Assembly: GCA_027924585.1 (NCBI GenBank)
Contig: BSBM01000096.1
Coordinates: 62,001 to 126,000, forward strand
DNA: 64,000 nt
Origin: Larix kaempferi
Lineage: Eukaryota > Streptophyta > Pinopsida > Pinales > Pinaceae
Reading direction: 5' to 3'
A model generated the notes under the pieces. The model was not told the DNA's origin. It made no database searches and saw only the letters and a program-made list of their open reading frames with translations. Of this stretch, positions 56,301 to 64,000 are shown one piece after another. The translations under genes and the position numbers were made by a program. Position 1 is the first letter of the stretch, and every line of letters begins with the position of its first letter.

Positions 56301-56930
56301 CTTGTCCTCTCCGAGCTCGTTAAAGTAATCGAAGGCTCATCCACTCAGGTATAGAATTACCCCTTTTCCGGGCCTAAGGGGATTAACTACGGAAAAGGTA
56401 TACTCTAGGTATACTCTTGTATGCGCTAGAAGAGTTCTCCTTTCATTGTTTTATACTTTTTCGGGGGAGGAGACTAACTGTACGAAAAAGGACCTTTTGG
56501 AGCCTCTCTTTAGGGTTTTCAGGCTCTCTAAACATGAAAATACCAAGCGAGCATTCACCTACTCGGGCTCGATGTGAAATCCACGAGAGGGTAAGTAGAG
56601 GACTGTTTAAGTTTTTCAACTCTATAAACAAGAAAACACCGCCGAGCACAGACCAATCCGGGCTCGATATAAAATCCACGGATAGGTGAAAAGAGGATTG
56701 TTTAAGTTTTCTAGACTCTATAAACAGGAAAACACCAGTGAGCATTAATCTGCTTGGGCTCGATACTAAAATCCACGAGCAGATATATGGAGTTATTGTT
56801 TAAGTTTTTTAGACTCCTTAAAATTGAAAACATCGGCGAGCAAGAACAGATCTCGGCTCGATATTAAAATCCATAGATCAGTAAATATAGAGTAATCTTC
56901 TATCTCTTCTTCGAACTCTATAAATAATGA
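56300..56930. repeat. About 96-bp tandem repeats in element C 3' region
   Basis: GGGCTCGAT..AAAATCCACGA landmarks stand at 56566, 56661, 56757 and 56855, giving periods of 95-98 bp. Each unit also has AAACACCG(C/G)CGAGCA and GTTTAAGTTTT..AGACTC. A more diverged partial unit lies near 56300-56350. Tandem arrays before the 3' LTR are typical of Tat/Ogre-like elements and are known seeds of satellites. Confidence 0.88.
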
Positions 56931-58202
56931 AGAAGGTCCTGAGTCTTCCTCCCATGGGCTCGTTAAATTTTTTACATGGTTGGATCTATTGAGTTTTCAT
57001 TCTTTCTTGGAATCATTAAAACAACAAGAAGGGTATTCTTTTATCTAAAAAGAATAAGGAACGGGAAGGACATATCATATCTTCATTGTCAAAGGCAGTT
57101 TCAGTCAAGTTCTATCCTTGAACACAACACCTACTTGAGTCTATCTTGTCGATTGGGTTTAGTTTTTGACCTTAGGGTGAACCTTTCCTCTGAGTTATTT
57201 AATCCCCCGGTTGGTTATTCTTCCAACCATATGGAGGGTCTGCTAATGTCTCTTATATTTCAGACTTATGATTTACCCCATTATGTCAGAAACTGCCTAA
57301 GTCACTTTGTGTCGTGCTCAATGTTCAAGGATATACCCTGTGTCGGCCATTCTGCAGTTTACCTTGACCTCATGTGTCGGCCTTCCCAGTGTCAGTTTTG
57401 TTACATATTATTCCATATCAGCTCTTACCAGTTGAGTGTTCCTCGATTTGGATGATGGAGGATGCCTTAAGGCCTTCCTTCCAACGGACTTCTTCCCATC
57501 GACATCAACTCATTATTCTGGGATTGAAGTTTAGAGTTTAGATTAGTACCTTGGAGATTGCAGTCACCAGTGGCAATTTTCCTCGCTGTTGAATGATGAG
57601 AATACATCAATGTCTCTTCTTCGACAGGATTCCCAAGTGTTCAACTCCAAGTCCATTTATTCACTTTTGGCGAATCGTACTTGGTACCTTGGACCCCATC
57701 ATCATTATCGGTGGAAGTCCTCACGTTTGTTAACGGTATACATCAATGACCGGTAATCAAACGATACCCCCCATGTTCGACTATCAGCTCATCTATTCAC
57801 ATGGTTAGGGTTTGTACCTAGGGTTGTTTTGGATGAAGACCTTGGGATTTTGGATGACATTACCTCATTTTGTTATCTCCCAAGTTGGGCAAGACTGAGC
57901 CTCACTTATATTCGGCTCTCCATGAGACATAGATCCAGTTTGTTGTTATGGCTATGATCTCTCAGTTTGACATGGATCCACGCTTGTATTTCAAGTGGCC
58001 ATGCTTTATATACATCTCCTTGTTATGTATCGGAGATCATTTTGTATCACACTGCACATCTATATGATGTTAACAATGTAATTGCTCGCTGACCTTGATC
58101 TTTGTTGCAAGTTTCTTATGATTTGTTTTCTGCGGTTCTTTGCTCCTCCTCTAGCTTTGGATTATAATGTATTTCGGCCATCGTTTCCCTCTGACCTCAC
58201 AC
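56931..58202 (+). other. Element C 3' region before the PPT
   Basis: About 1.3 kb. The longest plus ORF (56976-57455, 159 codons) is Ser/Leu/Cys-rich, with no recognised motif and no relative in the window, so I treat the segment as untranslated. Repeated TATTTC/TGTCGGCC phrases occur at 57300-57400. Confidence 0.4.
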
Positions 58203-58214
58203 ATTTGGGGGAAT
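58203..58214 (+). other. Polypurine tract of element C
   Basis: ATTTGGGGGAAT precedes the 3' LTR start at 58216. This is the primer site for plus-strand synthesis. Confidence 0.7.
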
Positions 58215-58215
58215 C

Positions 58216-59237
58216 TTTTATAGGTCAAACTTGCACCTCTCTGTCCGTGATCACCTTGAGATGCTAATCACACAAAAGGACAACTTGGATGGAGGAGCAT
58301 GTTGACCTTGGATGATATTTTGACTCACTCCATTTCCTGACATTTCTGGAAAACCCCAAAAAATATCATTTTGAGATATGAGCGCTACTCTACTCAAAGA
58401 GACTAGCGCCCATACGCTACTCCAGTGTATCATAGTAGCGCCCATATCCAAGTATATGCTACTCCTTCTCAGCATAGTAGCGCTCACCATTTAAAATCGA
58501 ATGAGTGCTAGTTGATAAGCACTAAAGTAGCGCCCTATACGCTACTCCACTGAACAAGAGTCGCGTACATCTTAAAAGATGATTAAAAAATAAATTAATT
58601 TCTCGAGGAGGATTAGTTGCTGGTAGTTTCCTAACTCTCCCAACTTCATCCATAACTATACATCGACCTGAACTGCTTCTCTAATCTTATAAATACAAAG
58701 AAGATTAAAAGAGAAGGGTTAGAACCTAGATGATGAGATGAATTAATGGAGAAACTTTGAGACAAAGAGAGAAGCTTGCATTGGAGGAGTTGATGCTGAA
58801 GACATCCAAGCCAGAGAAGAGCAAGAGCCCAGAATCAAGTTGCAGGAGCCTATTTCATGATCAGGTATACTTGTACATCATTCTACTTTTGACAAATAAA
58901 GGTTGAAGTGTCTTTCTTGTTCCAACTTAAATGTGTTATGAAATGGCATTTTAATTTGGATCTGTTTTGGTCAGTGCTGAATGTTAAACATTGTTTTTGT
59001 TTCTTTCAAGCTTTATATATTGCCCAAAATGTTTTGAGAAAGGTATTGTTATTGCAGGTTGAACACAAGATCAAGTTAAGGCTAGGATCAAACTTCGATT
59101 GAAAGGTGTGTTCTCAAGATCCATAACTTATTTCTTTTTGTAAATATCTCTGTAGTATCATCAATACACTTACCTATCACCTGAACCAAGTTGATAGCAT
59201 TAGTTTCCTTGCTATAGGGTAGATTTTCCCGCCAACA
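58216..59237 (+). repeat. Element C 3' LTR (1022 bp)
   Basis: Matches the 5' LTR throughout, ending CCGCCAACA. The first dinucleotide is TT where the 5' copy has TG. A 28-bp segment after ATTGCAGGTT, present in the 5' LTR (about 47573), is missing here. TATA box at 58688. Confidence 0.92.
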
Positions 59238-60909
59238 CTCTCCCTCTCTCTCCCCCTCTATCTCTGAAAACCACTTATCCTTATTCACCGTCTCTCTATC
59301 TCTCTAAACACCTAAAACCCAATTGATCTCTCTCTCTAACATCTATTCTTTCTATCTCTCTTTCCATCTATCTCTCTCTTTATGTAAAACCCTTACCCTC
59401 AATGTCTCTCTTACTATCTGCATCTCTAAACCTGTAACCCTAATATCTCTCTCTTCCTCCCTCTCACTCTCTCTCTAAACCCCTAGTCTCTAATCCCTAA
59501 CTCCTAACCTCTAACTCCCATTCTCTCTCTCTCTAAGCCCTTAATAACCGATATCTCTCTCTAAACCGCTAACCTCCAATATCTCTCCCTCTCTCTCTAA
59601 ATCCATCTCTTTCTCTGTATCTAAAATTCTAACCCCCAATATATCTCACTCTTTCTCTCTCTCTAAACACTTAACCCCCAATCTCTCTCTCTCTATAAAC
59701 ACCTAACGCCTAACCCCCAATATCTTTCTCTCTCTCTTGATCTCTCACTCTCTTTTATAAAACCTTAACCCCCAATCGATCTCTCTCTCTAAAGTCAATT
59801 CTCTTTATCTCCCTATCCATCTCTCTCTCTATGTAAAACCCTTAACCTCAATGTCTCAATTTCTCTCTATGTATCTAAACCCCTAACCCCAATATCTATC
59901 TGTCTCCCTCCCTCCCTTTGTCTCTCTTTAAACCCCTAGTCCCTAATCCTTAACTCCTAACCCCTAACCCCTAGTACCTAACCCATAACCCCTAATTCTT
60001 GATCTTTCTCTCTCTTTCTCTCTAAACCCCTAATAGCCAATTTATCTCTCTAAACCGCTAAACTCCAATATCTCTCCCTCTCTCTCTCAAAATCCATCTC
60101 TTTCTCTGTAACTAAAATTCTATCCCCTAATATATTTCACTCTTTCTCTCTCTCTCTAAACACCTAACCCCTAAACCCCAATCTCTTTCTCTCTCTCTTG
60201 ATCTCTCACTCTCTCTCTACTTATAAAACCTTAACCCCCAATATCTCTCTCTCTCTAAACCCCTAACCCCTAATCCCCACTTCGTCGCAATTTATTTCTC
60301 TCTCACTCTCTCTCTAAACCCCTAATCCCCAATCTCTCTCTCTCTAAATCCCTAACCCTTAGTATAACTCTCTCTAAACCCCTAGTCATCGATATCTATC
60401 TCTGGCTAAACCCCTAACCTATAATATCTCTCTCCCTCTCTCTTTTTCTCTCTCTCTCTCAAAACTCGTAATCCCCATTCACCCTCTCTCTATTTCTGTA
60501 AACACCTAAAACCCAATCGATCTCTCTCTCTAACATCCATTCTCTCTATCTCTCTTTCCATCTATATCTCTCTCTATGTAATACCCTTACCCTCAATGTC
60601 TCTCTTTCTCTCTACATCTCTAAACCCCTAATAACCAATATTTCTCTCTCTCTAAACCCCTAATAACCAATATCTCACTCTAAACCGCTAACCTCCAATA
60701 TATCTCCCTATCTTTCTAAATCCATCTCTTTCTCTGTATCTAAACCTCTAACCCCCAAAATCTCTCTCTCTCTAATCCGCTAACATCAAATTTCTCTCTC
60801 TCTAAACCCCGAGACCCTAATCCCTAACCCCCAATCTCTCTCCCTCTCTAAACACATAACCCCACACTCTCTCTTTCTATCTCTCTCAATATATAGCTCC
60901 CTAACCTTG
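59238..60909. repeat. CT-rich telomere-like satellite, block 4
   Basis: Continues block 3 beyond the element C insertion (CTCTCCCTCTCTCTCCCC directly matches 42875 onward). The ACACCTAAAACCCAATTGATC and CCCCAATCGATC landmarks at about 59312, 59775 and 60497 are spaced like those at 42945, 43430 and 44147, supporting a higher-order unit. It ends near TATATAGCTCCCTAACCT, where element F starts. Confidence 0.9.
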
Positions 60910-62775
60910 TTGACCAAATCGCAGCCTCCTAGTCGACAGGGGTTCACCAACTGTCGACACATACCGTAGTCTCCCTGGGCACTGGCCCGGGCAGGTTTGA
61001 GCCCACCCAGCAACACCCGCAAAGTGGATGAGGTCTCACCCGAGGCATCCAGGAAGAGCAAGCAGAACCATGTATCCGCCGAGGGAGGAGGAGAGTTGTG
61101 GCTGTGCAAACTATCTATCTTGCAGTATTCAAACAGAATTATAACATTTCAACTAATCGCAGCATTCATATTCCATATGAAACAGATCATTTAATCACAT
61201 CAATTGTCATTTCAACAACAGTAAGCAGATACTACATTAAACAACAACTATATATCGAACTATTGCACAAAAATTGCACCAACAGATCATTGTATTACTA
61301 TTGTAGTCAAAATACCAAAGGCAAAACATACATCTTCTCCACTTGTCGCTATCTTCTCCTCTTCATCCTTCCCATCTAACACTTGCGACTCTCATCTATT
61401 TATAGGCTTTTGCCATTACAATATTTGTCCACTTACAACTAACTTCCCAACTGACACTGTGGACAATTGACCCATTATCTAACTAACTTGGTCCAAATGA
61501 CCCCAAAAACCCGCATACCACAGTACAATTGCCTCGATATTACAAAATACATGGTCCAAGTGACCCAAAACCCACCAACTGCGGTCTACTTTGGTACAAA
61601 ATACTCCTTCTGCGCCTTTATCCAACGTGTCACAACGTCGTCGGTACCGAAAGACGTCCTCCTCAAACCGCCTGCCAACAGGCCCCCAACACAATCTTGT
61701 GGCTCACCCTCAAGCCACATCAACTGCATCTGTTCTTGCTGTCTGGATCACGCAATGTTGTCTCCTTCCTTCGGCTGTACAGATCCTCGGCTACCAATTT
61801 TGGAAGCCCTACACGAGAGTAGGCAACCCTCGACTCGCTGTCAAGTACGTCACTGACTCATCCTCCAGTCGCATGGAATAGTGCAGACTGAAAAGAAAAG
61901 AGGACAAACAGTACCAAGTTGTGGGAGCGGTGAAAGACTCTGGCACATCTATTTTGCGCCAGTGCCCGTCTTCTACTGAAGTCAGGGAGTTACCACCCCA
62001 ACCAGCGTTCTGATCGAAAATAGAACAACCCTTCGAACGACTACTGCATACTGAATCATGTGAGACCGGCCAGGGGTCCACCTCACTGTAAACGCATACC
62101 GCAGTCGCCCTGGTACTGGCCTGAGCATACACAGGGTAAGTGCACCCACCATATCGAGGTGCTCAAGGACAGTCGTCGTTCGGGCTCGCAAGGCCCCTGG
62201 GGTGCAACCACGGGAAACAAAGTGAAGCATTTCCACAGCCTCCTTGGAATTCCTCACAACTCAACTCGCAAATTGATCAACTAGCATAACCATGCTATTC
62301 CAGAACACCTTCATTGTAGCAACTACCAACTGCCTTGGCTACTTATAGCCGGACCATTCCCAGGTCACGATGGTGGGAATGATGTCCCACTACCTTTCAT
62401 CTATGTGTGAACCTATCAACTGAAACAACCCAGGGGGGTGACCATACTATCATCAAAGATCCTACGTGCCAATGTGTGAGCAATCCCCTCACATTGTGTT
62501 GATCGGACCAGCCCAGTGTGCTATATGCCATCATCATGTGTGAACCCAGCCAAATCATGCAGGGGCAATCATGTGTAGAGAGGGTGGCCAGTGATCACAC
62601 CACTTCACCGTACTCTCCCAAATCCGTCATACAAAATCCGTCATCGAGCCTGAGTGCAACACTGCCATGAGGCTTTGACTACTCTAATCTGGCGGCACAA
62701 GCTGCTTCCGCTTACGCATACCCTCTTATGTTGGTGCACCATCTGTCACCAAGCAACCTGCAACAATCATCATCA
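60910..62775 (-). repeat. Element F 3' LTR (tentative edges, about 1.87 kb)
   Basis: In minus sense it starts TGATGATGATTG at 62775 right after a polypurine run, and ends GGTCAACA at 60910 against the satellite. A TATAAATAG promoter box (minus) lies at 61397-61405, as expected in an LTR. ORFs of 70-130 codons in 61467-62284 have no protein motif and overlap on both strands, so I treat them as chance. Edges rest on TG..CA and the PPT only, because the 5' LTR is outside the window. Confidence 0.6.
61397..61405 (-). promoter_or_regulatory. TATA box of element F LTR
   Basis: In minus sense CCTATAAATAGATGAG, a canonical plant TATA box, on the same strand as the integrase of F, within the proposed LTR. 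Confidence 0.5.
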
Positions 62776-62776
62776 G

Positions 62777-62793
62777 TTTTTTTTTTTCCCCGT
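62777..62793 (-). other. Polypurine tract of element F
   Basis: In minus sense GGGG followed by about a dozen A lies one base before the proposed LTR start TGATG. This fits a plus-strand primer site. Confidence 0.5.
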
Positions 62794-64000
62794 GTGACTC
62801 AGACATCGCACTGCTCCAAGCCCGAGTGATAGGGCTTCAACCTGTGACCATTTACCAGCTTGGGGAGCATCCCCCCATCCAATCCGCCCCAGCCAATGCA
62901 TCTGCAATTTCCCTGGCTGTTTCATGAACTTGCTGTCGTACAATAGCACCAAGTCGCCTTGCTGGAGCTGCTTATTTTTAATGTGGCGATCATGCCATGC
63001 CTTCTGGCGGTCCTTCTCCACCCCTTGGTGAAAGCCGGAGATAAAGCGATCCTCTTCTAGTTCCATCAATTGTGCTAGACGTTCATCTAATGCTGCAACA
63101 TCATCCATGCTTGTAACAGCCGCAATTCTTAGACTTGGAACAATGTACTCCATAGGCATAATTACTTCCTTCCCATATACCATCTTGAAAGGTGTTTGAC
63201 CAGTCAACCTTTTACAGGTGGTGCGATAGGCCCACAATACCGCTGGGACCTTCAAATCCCAGTCATCTCGGTTCACATTGCACACCTTTGTCAATGCGTG
63301 TTCCAATACCTTGTTAAACGCCTCCACTGTTCTATTTTCCTGTGGGTGATAGGGTGTACTCTTCTTATGCTATATCTGCAATTCGTTCATCAAGGCGTTG
63401 ATAGTGCGATTCAGAAAGTGGCTACATTGATCACTCAGCAATATCTTAGGGCAGCCGAATCGAGTGATAATGTGATCAAACAAAAATCGAGCAACCGTTG
63501 CGGTGGAGCAACCAACTACAGGTGCTGCTTCAGCCCACCGGGTCAAGTACTCTGTCGCTGTGATAATATACCATGCACCTGTGCATTTCCCTGGTGGATG
63601 AATCAGTCCTACAAAATCCACAGCCCATTTTTTGAATGGTTGCAGTGTCACTTGAGGTAGCAGTGGCATTTCGTCTCATCTGGACGGCTTGCCAGTTCGC
63701 TGACAAACATCACAAGACCGCGCATAGTCTGTCGCATCATTATGTAATGTGGGCCACCAAAGTCCTGCATGCAATACCTTTCAGGTAGTCTCCCGACTGC
63801 CATAATGTCCTCCCACCACTCCACCATGTGCCTCAGCCAATATCTGTGCTTGCTCATGAGGCAAGACACATCTACGCAATATCTCATCAGAACCGAATTT
63901 ATACAACTCTCTCGCGATCAGTTGAAAGTCGGCAGCCTTGACGACCAAATGCTTCTTCTGAGTAGTGGTAAAGTCATCGGGCGTGGTGCCAGTCACCAGA
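62794..64000 (-). pseudogene. Element F integrase (partial, in-frame stops; runs off the window)
   Basis: In minus sense the frame enters from beyond 64000 with FQLIARELYKFGSDEILRRC. It then gives the HHCC region (AEAHGGVVGGHYGSRET.. and ARSCDVCQRTGKPSR) and the core KWAVDFVGLIHPPG (Asp), LLSDQCSHF (Asp) and [16 protein letters not shown] (Glu). [21 protein letters not shown] and the [15 protein letters not shown]-type C-terminal linker follow. TGA at 63781, TGA near 63676 and TAG at 63370 interrupt it without frameshift. Near 62880 the frame slips and the expected GPY/F segment is short, though [11 protein letters not shown] is readable in another frame. It is a gypsy integrase of a lineage different from D and E, judging by the core spacing and the C-terminal linker. 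It catalyses strand transfer of cDNA ends. Confidence 0.88.

Larger units (their letters stand above)
46733..59237 (+). mobile_element. Element C: 12.5-kb non-autonomous gypsy (Tat-like) retrotransposon
   Basis: Two LTRs (46733-47782 and 58216-59237) are flanked by the direct repeat CTCTC in the satellite (46728-46732 and 59238-59242). PBS at 47786, PPT at 58203-58214. Plus-strand content: long leader, gag, protease, additional RNase H; then an antisense spliced gene, hairpin repeats and a 96-bp tandem repeat. RT, the gypsy RNase H and integrase are absent, so mobility would need proteins from a relative. The LTRs differ at roughly 3-6% of sites in the stretches I compared, plus a 28-bp deletion in the 3' LTR. 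Confidence 0.93.

Noticed and set aside
56976-57455. 159-codon plus-strand ORF as a gene
   Set aside because: No motif, no relative in the window, unusual composition, and location in the 3' untranslated part of element C.
61467-62284. Several 70-130 codon ORFs on both strands
   Set aside because: They overlap each other in the proposed LTR of F, with no conserved motif.

Overview
This window is plant nuclear DNA made almost entirely of transposable elements and one satellite. The support is direct: Ty1/copia and Ty3/gypsy polyprotein remains, tRNA-type primer-binding sites next to LTRs, a CACTA-type terminus, and a spliceosomal-intron gene of plant-mobile-domain appearance inside a retrotransposon. 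I see no ordinary host gene, rRNA, tRNA or bacterial-type operon. The density of nested elements fits a large plant genome such as a gymnosperm or fern, but the species cannot be named from sequence alone.

The underlying host DNA appears to be a CT-rich, telomere-like satellite of degenerate TCTCTCTAAACCCCTAACCCC units. It is visible at 8414-8930, 17239-17409, 42839-46732 and 59238-60909, and seems to be the target of most insertions.

Layout, left to right. 1-2450: decayed Ty1/copia element (A) on the minus strand, with a possible intron. 2510-8413: two tandem copies of a non-coding LTR element (A2) with tRNA-iMet PBSs. 8931-9054: a reversed LTR fragment. 9055-10135: a CACTA terminus with about 51-bp subterminal repeats. 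10136-13050: old degenerate repeats. About 13050-17238: element B, plus strand, from LTR and PBS to a gag cut at its zinc knuckle. 17410-18146 and 37657-42838: 5'-truncated gypsy element E, minus strand. 18147-37656: element D, nested in E and flanked by the 5-bp duplication GGCCT. D is a 19.5-kb gypsy element with 6.1-kb LTRs; each LTR holds a sense-strand ORF of its own. 46733-59237: element C, plus strand, TSD CTCTC, 12.5 kb. C carries gag, protease and an RNase H but no RT or integrase, and holds an antisense intron-containing gene. 60910-64000: element F, minus strand, 3' LTR and integrase, running off the window.

Element D is organised gag-PR-aRNase H-RT-RNase H-INT in one frame, the usual chemistry of a self-replicating gypsy element, with an additional RNase H placed before the RT. 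A common theme joins B, C, D, E and F: long reading frames kept in register but pierced by stop codons that are nearly all explained by C-to-T (or G-to-A) change. Three cases are shown directly by comparing the two LTRs of D. This is what methylated, silenced elements would look like.

The best candidates for something undescribed are the LTR-resident 511-codon ORF of D and the spliced antisense gene of C.
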